NCBI RefSeq assembly: GCF_030409215.1
Contig: NZ_JAUFPL010000028.1
Location: forward strand, 1-64,000
From: Halomonas ramblicola
GTDB taxonomy: Bacteria > Pseudomonadota > Gammaproteobacteria > Pseudomonadales > Halomonadaceae
Length of the DNA: 64,000 nucleotides
Direction of reading: 5' to 3'
Shown here: one piece after another, positions 43,401 to 52,183 of the stretch
Position numbering within the stretch: the first letter of the stretch is position 1
Layout of the letters: the number at the start of each line of letters is the position of its first letter
The notes under the pieces: generated by a model
What the model was told of the DNA's origin: nothing
Databases searched by the model: none
The model's input: only the letters and a program-made list of their open reading frames with translations
Made by a program: the position numbers and the translations under genes

Positions 43401-43925
43401 TTACGAGGCCAGTGCCTCGAAGCGCCGGGTCTCCTCGGCCGGCAGCCGCAGTCCCTCGCGCGCGACATTGGCCTGCATGCTGACCCGGGCAACCTCATGC
43501 AAGGCCTCGTCAACGAGCTTCTGCTGATGCGTGCGGAACCATTCCAGCACCTCGGCGAGATGCCACAGCGAAGCACGCCCCTCATGCAACGGCAGCGGAA
43601 AGGTGGCGCGGTGCGACTGCAGCAGTTTGCGCATGTTCTGTCGGCTGAACCCGAACAACTCCGCCATATCCGTCACACCGACCAGATCGGGCCCCGCTTC
43701 AATCAAGCGCGCCCCGGGAATAGCACGCTTCACATCCACCATGGCGCTGGTGATCGCCTCTTCGGCAGAGGCTGCTTCACGAGAAAACTCCAGCGCCAAG
43801 CGGCCCTGCTGCCCGAGACCGACCAGTGCATCATCACAGCCTGCCTTGAAGAGTCGGGTCTCCAAGACTTCCATGTCGAGGCCGTAGGGAATGGCAAATT
43901 TCAGGGTAAAGTCATAGTCAGTCAT
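43401..43925 (-). CDS. DNA-binding antitoxin-like protein with helix-turn-helix
   Basis: A 174-residue protein with an N-terminal domain MTDYDFTLKFAIP.. and a central helix-turn-helix-like segment LVGVTDMAELFGFSRQNMRK (about 97-116). This organisation matches what I recall of antitoxins paired with a small zinc-type toxin (starting KRxRHSKKEIE). A 26-base perfect palindrome and a near-consensus promoter lie upstream. The partner toxin is reduced to a remnant that now fuses in frame to this gene: initiation at 44021 would give a 206-residue version with 32 extra residues. The start at 43925 has GAGGAGG upstream. Confidence 0.75.
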   Translation of the reverse strand: MTDYDFTLKFAIPYGLDMEVLETRLFKAGCDDALVGLGQQGRLALEFSREAASAEEAITSAMVDVKRAIPGARLIEAGPDLVGVTDMAELFGFSRQNMRKLLQSHRATFPLPLHEGRASLWHLAEVLEWFRTHQQKLVDEALHEVARVSMQANVAREGLRLPAEETRRFEALAS

Positions 43926-44021
43926 GATCTGTCGTCCTCCTCGGAGGATGCGCCACCGGTACAGTTGTCGACGACACGACGTAACTGCAATCTCTTTCTT
44001 GCTATGACGTGAGCGCTTCAT
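43922..44021 (-). pseudogene. Remnant of the partner toxin gene, internally deleted
   Basis: From ATG 44021 (AGGAG five bases upstream) the frame reads MKRSRHSKKEIA, which matches the start of the family's toxin as I recall it. Shifting one frame, the last codons read RRVVDNCTGGASSEEDDRS and stop in an ATGA overlap with the antitoxin start. The middle, with the expected cysteine and histidine cluster, is missing. The whole remnant is 100 bases, not a multiple of three, so the two ends are out of frame and no toxin can be made. Confidence 0.7.
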
Positions 44022-44038
44022 GAAAGCTCCTGATGGTC

Positions 44039-44068
44039 AGCATAGGGGAGCCCATCGATGGTTGTCAA
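44039..44068 (-). promoter_or_regulatory. Predicted promoter of the toxin-antitoxin remnant
   Basis: Reading leftward, TTGACA (44063-44068) is followed after 18 bases by TATGCT (44039-44044), with the toxin-remnant ATG 18 bases further at 44021. The -35 box lies within the palindrome at 44056-44081, so binding there should block transcription. Confidence 0.7.
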
Positions 44069-44081
44069 TTGACAACCATCG
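44056..44081. promoter_or_regulatory. 26-bp perfect palindrome, likely autoregulatory operator
   Basis: The half-site CGATGGTTGTCAA is followed directly by its exact reverse complement. It overlaps the -35 of the promoter above, as expected for an operator bound by the antitoxin. On the other side it lies 27 bases from the stop of the sugar transferase gene at 44108. Confidence 0.8.
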
Positions 44082-44107
44082 GGGCGCCACTATCCGCTCC
44101 CCCTGAC

Positions 44108-45382
44108 CTACCTGGCCCCGAACCCCGTCCAGAGGATCCGCGCCGTCTTCAGCACGATCAGCACATCCAGCCACAGCGAGAAGTGCTTGATGTAGTAGAA
44201 GTCGTACTGCAGCTTGCGGGTCATGCCATCGACCTCGGCGGCATAGCCCTGCTCCACCTGGGCCCAGCCGGTGATACCCGGCCGCACCACATGGCGGTAG
44301 CTGAAGAAGGGCACGTCCTGCTCATACCACTCCGAGAGCGACACCGACTCCGGCCGCGGGCCGATGAAGCTCATCTCGCCCTTGAGGATGTTGAAGATCT
44401 GCGGCAACTCGTCGAGGCGATACTTGCGGAGCACCCGCCCCACCCGCGTGATGCGCGGGTCGTCCTCGGAGATGGTGAAGTCCTCGCCGCTCATGTCGTG
44501 ATGCATGCTGCGGAACTTGTACATCAGGAAGGGCCGGGCCTTGTAGCCCATGCGCGGCTGCAGGAACAGCACCGGGCCACGGCTGTCCAGCTTCACAGCC
44601 AGCGCCACCACCGCCATCACCGGCAACAGCAACGGCAGCAACAGCACGGCACCGATGAAATCGACCGCCCGCTTGAAGCCGATGTAGAAGAGCGGCGGCA
44701 GCAGGCTGCCGAACTCGTTCTCGGACAGATGGTCGATCTGCACCCTGCCCGAGATTGACTCCGACACCTGGCGGATATGGTAGACGGGGATATGGCAGAG
44801 GGTGCAGCGGGCCAGGAAGGTCTCCCACTCGGGAGGCAGGTCCGCCGCGCGCAGGTCGGCGACCACGCCGTCCACCCGGATGCCTTCCAGGTCGGGGCGT
44901 TCGAGCAATCGCAGGTCCACCTGGCGTGTACCGAGCAAGCGATGCGTCTCCCCGAACGGTACCAGGGCCATCTTGAGCCGGCGGAAACGCCGCCCGATGA
45001 AGTAGCCGAGGTAGAACCAGGCCAGGCACATCAGGTAACCGCCGAACATCACCTGGCGCGTGTAGCCTTCCCGGGTGAAGAACAGCACCGCCACGCAGAT
45101 CAGGAAGGCGACGGACACCGTGGGCATGATGTTGGCGGCCAGGTGCGCCCCCGGGAAGCGCGCCATGCGCCGCAGCGTCAGCGCCGAGGCCAGGAAGGCC
45201 AACCCGATGGCCGCCATGGTGTTGCGGCGCACGTCCGGCAGGTACTCCCAGAACCCCCACCCCCAGCGCTCCAACCCAGGCAGCATGATCGCCAGCGGCA
45301 TCCCCACCAGCACATGAAACGACAGCCCCAGCAGCAGCACCTCGTACCACCGCGAATGGCGGCGCTGATATTGATGTCTCAT
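44108..45382 (-). CDS. WcaJ/WbaP-like polyprenyl-phosphate sugar transferase (long form)
   Basis: A 424-residue protein with four N-terminal spans (about 15-150), a Rossmann-like middle (about 150-225), one further span (about 245-265), and the catalytic domain FLMYKFRSMHHDM, DELPQIFNILKGEMSFIGPRP, and RPGITGWAQVEQGY. It should load a hexose-1-phosphate or similar onto undecaprenyl phosphate. A much shorter PglC-like enzyme at 10726-11400 is a second initiator, so two lipid-linked glycans may be made. The ATG at 45382 is chosen; the upstream extension lacks the conserved membrane start. Confidence 0.92.
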   Translation of the reverse strand: MRHQYQRRHSRWYEVLLLGLSFHVLVGMPLAIMLPGLERWGWGFWEYLPDVRRNTMAAIGLAFLASALTLRRMARFPGAHLAANIMPTVSVAFLICVAVLFFTREGYTRQVMFGGYLMCLAWFYLGYFIGRRFRRLKMALVPFGETHRLLGTRQVDLRLLERPDLEGIRVDGVVADLRAADLPPEWETFLARCTLCHIPVYHIRQVSESISGRVQIDHLSENEFGSLLPPLFYIGFKRAVDFIGAVLLLPLLLPVMAVVALAVKLDSRGPVLFLQPRMGYKARPFLMYKFRSMHHDMSGEDFTISEDDPRITRVGRVLRKYRLDELPQIFNILKGEMSFIGPRPESVSLSEWYEQDVPFFSYRHVVRPGITGWAQVEQGYAAEVDGMTRKLQYDFYYIKHFSLWLDVLIVLKTARILWTGFGAR

Positions 45383-45502
45383 CGGCGTCCAACGCCCCTT
45401 GCAAATCCGTACGACGACGCCTGGCACACCATCCAATGGCCCCATACCGAACGAGCCGAATGGTCTCACAACCCCGCCACGAAAACGATAGGCAAGGCGT
45501 GC

Positions 45503-46240
45503 TCAGGAATTTCGCAAGGCGCTGGCGGCATGATGTAGCAGATACCAACTGGATCTGAAGTGACCGAAGCCCTCCTGGTCGCGATAGATCCGATAGACGT
45601 CACGCACCTTGGCCAGCTTGTTGGCCGAGAGGCTGACCCCGCCGGTATGATAGACGGCATGTACGCCAGGATACTTTCGAGCCGGCCCGCCCAACCGGGT
45701 GAGCGCCAACCACAGCCCCCAATCCTGCCCTCGCTTCACGTCCGGCATATAGACCTTCCCTAGGGCGTGCTGGTCGTAGGCGGCGGTCAGGCACCCGACC
45801 GGGCAGCCATGCAGCAGGTCGTGGTAACTGACCCGCTCCGGCGAGACGTACGTACCAAGCGTCGTCCCCGACTCACGATCACGACGCTCGTAGTCCCCGT
45901 AGCTGAGTGTGCCCCCTTCCCGTTGCATGAAGCCTACCTGGGCCTCGAGTTTACCGGGTAGCCAGATATCATCGCTGTCAAGGAAGGCAATATAGCGGCC
46001 GGTTGCAGCCTCGATACCAAGATTCCTTGCAGCACTAGCGCCTAGGTGGGATTGATACTGGTATTTCACCCAAGGAAAGTCACGCTGTAACTCTTGTACC
46101 AATTCAGCCGTCCCATCCGAGGAGCCATCATCGATGATAATCTGTTCCCGAACCCATCCGGCCTGCTTTCCGACGCTAGCAATGGTAAGCCGAAGACAGG
46201 CTTCAGCATTATAAGCAGGCGTTACAACGGATACATACAT
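45503..46240 (-). CDS. Family 2 glycosyltransferase
   Basis: A 245-residue GT-A enzyme with VSVVTPAYNAEACLRLTI, the nucleotide site IIDDGSSDGT (about 36-45), SHLGASAARNLGIEAA and the metal site AFLDSDDIW near residue 90. It is shorter than average for the family but has the full catalytic core. It lies between the initiating transferase and the unusual membrane fusion protein, on the same strand. Confidence 0.9.
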   Translation of the reverse strand: MYVSVVTPAYNAEACLRLTIASVGKQAGWVREQIIIDDGSSDGTAELVQELQRDFPWVKYQYQSHLGASAARNLGIEAATGRYIAFLDSDDIWLPGKLEAQVGFMQREGGTLSYGDYERRDRESGTTLGTYVSPERVSYHDLLHGCPVGCLTAAYDQHALGKVYMPDVKRGQDWGLWLALTRLGGPARKYPGVHAVYHTGGVSLSANKLAKVRDVYRIYRDQEGFGHFRSSWYLLHHAASALRNS

Positions 46241-46328
46241 ATATTCGGCTGCACCAAGACAGTACTTACCCTATCCACCTTTTTTACACCCACCCCAGAA
46301 TCCCAATCGCTTTATAACTTAAAGAGCC

Positions 46329-48107
46329 TTATAGCTGACTGCTCTCGTGAACTTCCACAAGCTCACTTTCCTTTTTCAGAAGGGGGTTCTCAACGATATT
46401 GACGATTTCCTCAAGGCCCTGCCCATAAGCCGCTTGCGCTATCTGCCTCTCCAGCGTTCGGCATGAGTTGACTAGATCGAGATGCGCAGGGGTCAATTCA
46501 CATTCAGGAAGATCTCTTACCCTTCTAACGCCGATCAATAATTCTTCTATCATATCATTACTAAAAAACCTGGGAATCGATACGCCGATATGCTCTATGC
46601 TCCAGCGCCCCCATGATATGATAAAGATATCACTGCCATTCCTGACGACGCTTCCGCGTGAAAGGTCCGGATTGTAAATATACAAAGGCACCTGAGACAA
46701 ACAAGCTTTCACGGCAGGAAGCACCTCGAGCAACCTTCCATAGGCCGATTCCTTTTCAGGAGAGTCCAGGGCAACCTCCAACCGTTGCAAATATTCGGCA
46801 GTAAGGCGGCCTTCAAGAGTATGCCGTGAGGTGCTAAAGGCTTTCAGCAACTCATCCGGGACTGCCATCGACCAGAAGTACTGCGTTAGCTCCGGCAAGT
46901 GCTGCTCCCACTCAGCCTGGCTCACCCCAACTCCATCGCCATACTCACATATCTGACACTCAAAAGGCCCTACGCTGAATCTCACCACAATGGGGGGAGC
47001 CTTGAGGAACTTTCGGGGAAGGATATCAAACAAGAACTCTTCATGTTCGAGCAAATGGAGCTGGCTCTTGGGAAAGACCTGCTGAAGCAAATGCACCCGA
47101 CTACCGAAACCCTGCAAATGGAAGGTATAAATACCCTTTACCGGCGAGTCCTTCCACAAGGAATCAATTACGATATCCTCATATCCTTCATGATCGGCCA
47201 AGTATTTCTTGGCGGTTTCTGCCCTGCCATCCCTCGGAAACGCTTGGCGCAAATTCAGGGTTACTGCCCGTTCACGAAGTATCGTCTGGCGGTGGCGAAA
47301 CACCATGGGATCAATCTTTGGACGCTCTTTCCAAAGCTCACTGGTCCCTCGGGCAATTCCTTTCATCGCCCCAAACGATTGACGCATGATCAGGATCGAT
47401 AGAATAGCGAAAAGAAGGTTTCCACCTTCTGGAGACAGGAAAGGAATCAGGATAACGAAGAAGCCACAAAGAAAATTAATCGAGCCTAAAACATCCAGAT
47501 AACCTTGAAGCTTTCGTTTGATTATCCGGAAAAGACGCCCAGGCTGCAGGGGATTTCCATATTGAACGATACAGGCGGTAAACAAGTATTCCAGAAGCGC
47601 GAGTCCACCCAAGGCCATCCCCAGTGCCGGATTCACCATCCCCAATACCGAGAAGCTCAGCACCGTAATTAGTACATTAGCCGCGAGACCGGAAAAACGC
47701 GCATAGTACCCCTTGATCTCATTCCGGTGGTGGCTGGCAACAGCAATCTCATTGGCTCCCTGTAGCACCTCGACTCCCCCAGCCTCGGCAAGAGCCTTGA
47801 CCACAAAGTCCATGAACATTTTCAGGGCATAGCAACCAACTGCTCCAATAGCGAATACGATAATCCAGAAGGCCTTGTCATCTGGACCAACAAAGAATTG
47901 AAAATATCGAGGAACACCCTCCGAGCCTGCAAGGAGGATCACCTTCAGAGGTAGGAAGAAGGCAAGTAGATTGGCAAAGCGACCTATCACCTTGGCAAGA
48001 ATAATGCCTAAGGTGGTCCAAGCGCGAACACGCCAAAAGGCAGACAGCACCTTCGACACCCAGCAGAACGCCTGGAAAGTCTCTAAAAAAATACTCATGA
48101 ATGACAT
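46329..48107 (-). CDS. Membrane protein with ABC-exporter-like spans and a phosphotransferase-like C-terminal domain
   Basis: A 592-residue protein of unknown function. Residues about 25-270 hold five or six hydrophobic helices laid out like an ABC exporter membrane domain (IKGYYARFSGLAANVLI, then VNPALGMALGGLALLEY), but no ATPase domain follows. The C-terminal half resembles the aminoglycoside/choline phosphotransferase fold: PPIVVRFSVGPFECQICEYG in the N-lobe and LYIYNPDLSRGSVVRNGSD then IFIISWGRW in the C-lobe. Asp481 is in the catalytic position, but the family's Asn and second Asp are Ser486 and Ser498. It may be a pseudokinase or sensor tied to the membrane. I found no known match for the combination. 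Confidence 0.6.
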   Translation of the reverse strand: MSFMSIFLETFQAFCWVSKVLSAFWRVRAWTTLGIILAKVIGRFANLLAFFLPLKVILLAGSEGVPRYFQFFVGPDDKAFWIIVFAIGAVGCYALKMFMDFVVKALAEAGGVEVLQGANEIAVASHHRNEIKGYYARFSGLAANVLITVLSFSVLGMVNPALGMALGGLALLEYLFTACIVQYGNPLQPGRLFRIIKRKLQGYLDVLGSINFLCGFFVILIPFLSPEGGNLLFAILSILIMRQSFGAMKGIARGTSELWKERPKIDPMVFRHRQTILRERAVTLNLRQAFPRDGRAETAKKYLADHEGYEDIVIDSLWKDSPVKGIYTFHLQGFGSRVHLLQQVFPKSQLHLLEHEEFLFDILPRKFLKAPPIVVRFSVGPFECQICEYGDGVGVSQAEWEQHLPELTQYFWSMAVPDELLKAFSTSRHTLEGRLTAEYLQRLEVALDSPEKESAYGRLLEVLPAVKACLSQVPLYIYNPDLSRGSVVRNGSDIFIISWGRWSIEHIGVSIPRFFSNDMIEELLIGVRRVRDLPECELTPAHLDLVNSCRTLERQIAQAAYGQGLEEIVNIVENPLLKKESELVEVHESSQL

Positions 48108-48169
48108 GCCCCCTCAGGGCGAAACAAAAAAACAATATTACCTTTTCAATATTTTATCACAACGAACAA

Positions 48170-49126
48170 CTACTCCTGACTGCCAAAAACATCTTCCTTG
48201 ACATATGTATCGATATCACACTGAACCTCGGGATACATACCAAAATCTTCATCAAAAAGGAACTCAGAATCAGGGAAAAACATGTCCTTCAGCCGCCTGT
48301 TCTCATCATCAAAACTTCTAAAGAACCGATACGCATGAGCTTTCTTCGGGAAAGGCACTTTTTCGGCATTGTCACCATAAGAGCGGGCCTTTTTTAATAT
48401 TTCACTCTTTACTTTCTGGCTATATACGATATCTCCCTTCTTGACCATTTCATTGTATCTTCTCAGGCACGCCGCCTCGACTCGGCCAAGAGACTTGTTT
48501 CTTGATGAGTATTTCAGATCATGGCTATCAAAAGGTATATCGAAGAGATCCAAAAAGTCCTTTACGATATCCCATCCGCCTACCCTACCTTCAACATAAC
48601 GCCTTACCAACACATTCTCTTTTCCGAATGCACTGGCCCAGTCCGAAGCAATGGTTCCATACGAAAAGGGTCGCCTTCCTCTTTTCCCCATCTTCTTGGA
48701 CATGAGAGACTTGGAATCCCCTCCTCCTTTCAAAGCGGTACTATAGTGACTTACCGCTGAAAGATCCTGCCTTCTTACGTAAAACACGACCTTGATATCA
48801 TCAAAGATATCGGGAATATCGTCTTTAAAACTCAGGATCTCATCTAGGGTGAGGTCCGAGAATGATTCAGCCGTGAGAATCGCCAAGGGTGCGCCTTTCG
48901 ACTGGAATTTTCTCGCGCCGTCGAACCACTGGATAATCCGTTCTCTACTCTTTTCGACATGGCAAGCCATGTAGGGTCTCGTAGCCCATAGATCTTCAGT
49001 GGCACCGCATATCTTGGAAACAAAGACCCCCTCCACCGATAGCAGCCTGGCATTCTCCTTTAGCGCGGCTTGCAGTGTCGTGCTGCCGGTTTTCTTGGCA
49101 CCAATATGTATGACTAGTTTTTTCAT
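48170..49126 (-). CDS. Sulfotransferase-like protein
   Basis: A 318-residue protein starting KKLVIHIGAKKTGSTTLQ, the 5'-phosphosulfate-binding loop of PAPS-dependent sulfotransferases. DDIKVVFYVRRQDLSAVSHY (about 108-127) fits the 3'-phosphate-binding region with its Arg and Ser. It would transfer sulfate to a sugar of the polymer. It is AT-rich and sits between the fusion protein and a GT8 gene. Two further members of the same group are at 56520 and 57818. PAPS-synthesis genes are not in the window. Confidence 0.8.
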   Translation of the reverse strand: MKKLVIHIGAKKTGSTTLQAALKENARLLSVEGVFVSKICGATEDLWATRPYMACHVEKSRERIIQWFDGARKFQSKGAPLAILTAESFSDLTLDEILSFKDDIPDIFDDIKVVFYVRRQDLSAVSHYSTALKGGGDSKSLMSKKMGKRGRRPFSYGTIASDWASAFGKENVLVRRYVEGRVGGWDIVKDFLDLFDIPFDSHDLKYSSRNKSLGRVEAACLRRYNEMVKKGDIVYSQKVKSEILKKARSYGDNAEKVPFPKKAHAYRFFRSFDDENRRLKDMFFPDSEFLFDEDFGMYPEVQCDIDTYVKEDVFGSQE

Positions 49127-49178
49127 CCCACAGCACTCAAACCAGAAAATGGTTCAGCCATCATGTAAGGCCGGAAAA

Positions 49179-50090
49179 TCAGGAAAATTCGATGATTTTT
49201 GCGGCATTGTCCTTGTGGGTGTGCCATAGGTTCAGGGACTTCCTCTGCTTTAGCTTAGAGGTAGGTACCGTCCATGGCTTGTTGCCTCCCGCATAATGCA
49301 GTATTGCAATATCATTCAACAACTTTTCCTGCACATCCGGGGACACGGCATTCAAGTAGTGCTCCTGGAAATTATATGCCGATGACACCATCCGATGCGT
49401 GCCCGATTTTCCCTTGAAAAAATCGCTCAGGAGGCCTTGTTCATGTATCGCCACACGCTGACTGGCATAATGAGTTATTTCATCAAAAAAACCATTACTC
49501 AGCAGATCTTTCCGCGCCAGCATCACGCCAGAGTTGATACGGCGAAGATGATTGCCATCAAAATTTCCTTCCAACATTGCCCGGAGGTTTGCTTCCGGGT
49601 TCTGCTCCTTCAGATAGCTCTGGAACTGTGGGCACGTCAGCAGGGATTTCCTGGGGTAGAAGTCAAGAAGAGCCTCGACCGGATTCAGAAACAGCATATC
49701 GACATCAAGGAACAGCAACTGCTCCGTTTCCTGCTCCTCGAATATGCTCCACTTGAGAAAAGTCCCCTTATTCCACGCAGACCTTTCAGGTCGTTTGACA
49801 TTATCTCTGGCCAGGGTGTAGATGACTTCTTTTCTCTTTCCTGATATCAGCACGGGCTTGTCGGCAACGAGCTTGACCACAGGGTCTTCCAATACCTCGG
49901 GGTCATCCGTATAAATCGCGATAGGGCAATCAACCAGCGTATTCGCAACCGCCATGCTGGATAACATAACCTTGAGGCAATCCAGATAACCGCTATCAAG
50001 CGCAAACGCCACGGTGGTGGTGCTGTTGCTGTCCTGCACCTCTATCTTCAGGTCAACCAATCCCTTATCGTGAAGAGCCCTGATCGTCAT
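49179..50090 (-). CDS. Family 8-type glycosyltransferase
   Basis: A 303-residue GT8-like enzyme with FALDSGYLDCLKVMLSSM, the metal-binding DVD in LLFLDVDMLFLNP (about 130), INSGVMLARKDLL (about 185) and the closing ILHYAGGNKPW (about 270), all in the order seen in glycogenin/LgtC-type transferases. It moves a sugar, typically galactose or glucose, from a UDP donor with retention. The ATG at 50090 is chosen; the longer frame starts with TTG. Confidence 0.85.
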   Translation of the reverse strand: MTIRALHDKGLVDLKIEVQDSNSTTTVAFALDSGYLDCLKVMLSSMAVANTLVDCPIAIYTDDPEVLEDPVVKLVADKPVLISGKRKEVIYTLARDNVKRPERSAWNKGTFLKWSIFEEQETEQLLFLDVDMLFLNPVEALLDFYPRKSLLTCPQFQSYLKEQNPEANLRAMLEGNFDGNHLRRINSGVMLARKDLLSNGFFDEITHYASQRVAIHEQGLLSDFFKGKSGTHRMVSSAYNFQEHYLNAVSPDVQEKLLNDIAILHYAGGNKPWTVPTSKLKQRKSLNLWHTHKDNAAKIIEFS

Positions 50091-50131
50091 AAAGTCAATC
50101 ACCAATAAAATAAAAAGTTAATTCAAAACAA

Positions 50132-52156
50132 TTATTCGACTTCCGACTGGACGCCAACGGACTCTAGTGCAAGGCCGTCCAGAGCCTGCCGTATCTCATG
50201 ACGAATAGCACTGTCGGATTCGCCCATGTGCCATGGAATGAACACGGTAGAGACCATCTCGTAACTATCGTCGTTGTGCATTCTGTCGGCATCTTCACGT
50301 GACACCGGCAACCAGACCGCATTCATGCCGAATGCCGATTTCAGGTTGGCTTCTACCATCTCCTTTTCTATCCGGCCGTTTGGAAAGTCGCTGCCATCAC
50401 AATGCCCGGCACAGGCCCATACCTTCTGGACCTCCCAGGTCGGCAGCCTGTCCAGCAAGTGCTCGGTCGCAATGACATCCGCCACGATGACGTGTTGCGC
50501 CTTCAGGGCGTCCTCTGCAGCGATGACATCGACCTTGCCCACGGCAGCCAGTTCCTGATAATAGCTCGCGACCGGTCGATGGACAGATTTCTCGTATCTC
50601 GGCCAGTGGAAGAGGCCGATCCGATACTCGCCGGACTCGGCAAGAGCCCCGATCAGTGCCTGCTGCAGCTCGCCGACCCCCTTCGTCAAGGCCAGGTCGC
50701 CCACGAAGAGGAAGTCGTACTCACCGGGTTCTGGATTCTTCCTCAGCAAATGCGGGGGGGCGGCAAAGCGCCTGTCGCTGTCCGTCGGCAGAATACGCAG
50801 CTCCCCTTCCGCAGCGGCATGGCGATGCCACCACTTCTGTGCTTCGCGGTAGACCCGACGAGTGCCGTAGAAGATCGTCTTCACGTGGGTCGGCCCAGTC
50901 TGGGTGAGCGAATCTTCCTGGCTCAGGGAGAACGAAAGCGGCACATCCTCATGCACCACCTTGACCGCCTTATGGCCATGGGCGGCCTGGATACGCCAGA
51001 TAAACTCGGTGTCGGCTGCCGCTCTCACCCGGTCCCAGGCGCCCAGGCTCTCGACGAGGGAGCGCCGGAACATCAGCGACGATTCGTTCTGGCGCTGCAG
51101 GTTGGGGCCGGGAATCGCCCCGACCCGGTTGACGTAGAGGTTCCGCGACACCCGGCACCAGGAACTCATGCAGGCCACCAGCGAATCGTCTGTCAGTAAC
51201 GCCTGGACCTGGGTCTCGACCTTCTGGGGGTGAGACCAATCATCGGCATCGTGCACCGTGATGAAGTCGCCCGTGGCGTGTGTCAGGGCGGTCAGGCGAG
51301 CCCCATAGGCCCCGGTGTTCACCTCATGGCGAATCGGCACCACTCTTGGATCCCGTTCGGCAAAGGCCTGCAGCACGGCCCAGGTGTCGTCGGTACTGCA
51401 ATCATCCACCGGCAGGATCTCGATATTTCGCCAGGATTGCGCCAGCAGGCCACGAATCGACTTCTCGATGGTCCCGGCCGAATTATAGGCCGGCATCAAT
51501 ACGCTGACCCTGGGGCCGTCCCGACCGGGGATATCGCCTTGGCCACGGAGGTTGTCGATCGCCAACGGAGCCTGCTCGTTCAGCAACGCCACCTCGACGA
51601 ACCCGTTACGGGAGAGGATACGGTTGATCCAGTCGAGGCGCTCGGCGTCATCGGCTCCGGCGGCACACAGCACGTTCGAATAGGCCAGGCAGTAGTCGGA
51701 TAATTCCCCCTGCCGCTGGATGGCATGCGACAGGCTTCGGCGCGCCTCGTCGGCCCTTCCCAGACGATTCAGGCAGTCCACCTCCAGCAGCACTTGGCCC
51801 TTGTCCCAAGCCCGGTTCCTTTCCAGCGCCCGCATCAGCAAGGCATATTGCAAACCCAGCGCATACTCAGCCCGGGAGGCGTGCCAGCGCGCCAATGCCC
51901 AGGCGGCATCGGCCCTCACCCCGGCCATCATGCGCCGCGCGCTGACAATGGAGTGCAGGTCCTGCAAGGCATGTGTGGAATACCCCGACCACAGCTTCTT
52001 TTCCAGCGCCAAGGGAGAGAAAGGCGCCATCTCCAGATTCAAACCCAAAGCGTCTTGAATCGAAACAGGCACAAACTTCACCGCCCTATTCAGTGCCGGA
52101 CGCAGGATACGTCTCTTTACCGCTGACTTGACTCGATAATAAAAAGATAGATCCAT
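50132..52156 (-). CDS. Large family 2 glycosyltransferase with helical N-terminal domain
   Basis: A 674-residue protein. Residues about 1-190 are alpha-helical with TPR-like AEYALGLQYALLM and RADEARRSLSHAI, followed by a GT-A domain: RVSVLMPAYNSAGTIEKSI (about 218), PVDDCSTDDTW, and ITVHDADDWS (about 303). Residues about 440-660 form a further domain starting YDFLFVGDLALTKGVGELQ that looks like a second, GT-B-like half. It may be a two-activity transferase adding two residues in sequence. It lies 27 bases downstream of a GT-B gene with a similar TPR-like start. Confidence 0.82.
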   Translation of the reverse strand: MDLSFYYRVKSAVKRRILRPALNRAVKFVPVSIQDALGLNLEMAPFSPLALEKKLWSGYSTHALQDLHSIVSARRMMAGVRADAAWALARWHASRAEYALGLQYALLMRALERNRAWDKGQVLLEVDCLNRLGRADEARRSLSHAIQRQGELSDYCLAYSNVLCAAGADDAERLDWINRILSRNGFVEVALLNEQAPLAIDNLRGQGDIPGRDGPRVSVLMPAYNSAGTIEKSIRGLLAQSWRNIEILPVDDCSTDDTWAVLQAFAERDPRVVPIRHEVNTGAYGARLTALTHATGDFITVHDADDWSHPQKVETQVQALLTDDSLVACMSSWCRVSRNLYVNRVGAIPGPNLQRQNESSLMFRRSLVESLGAWDRVRAAADTEFIWRIQAAHGHKAVKVVHEDVPLSFSLSQEDSLTQTGPTHVKTIFYGTRRVYREAQKWWHRHAAAEGELRILPTDSDRRFAAPPHLLRKNPEPGEYDFLFVGDLALTKGVGELQQALIGALAESGEYRIGLFHWPRYEKSVHRPVASYYQELAAVGKVDVIAAEDALKAQHVIVADVIATEHLLDRLPTWEVQKVWACAGHCDGSDFPNGRIEKEMVEANLKSAFGMNAVWLPVSREDADRMHNDDSYEMVSTVFIPWHMGESDSAIRHEIRQALDGLALESVGVQSEVE

Positions 52157-52183
52157 TGATTATCTCAAATAAAAGAAAAATAT

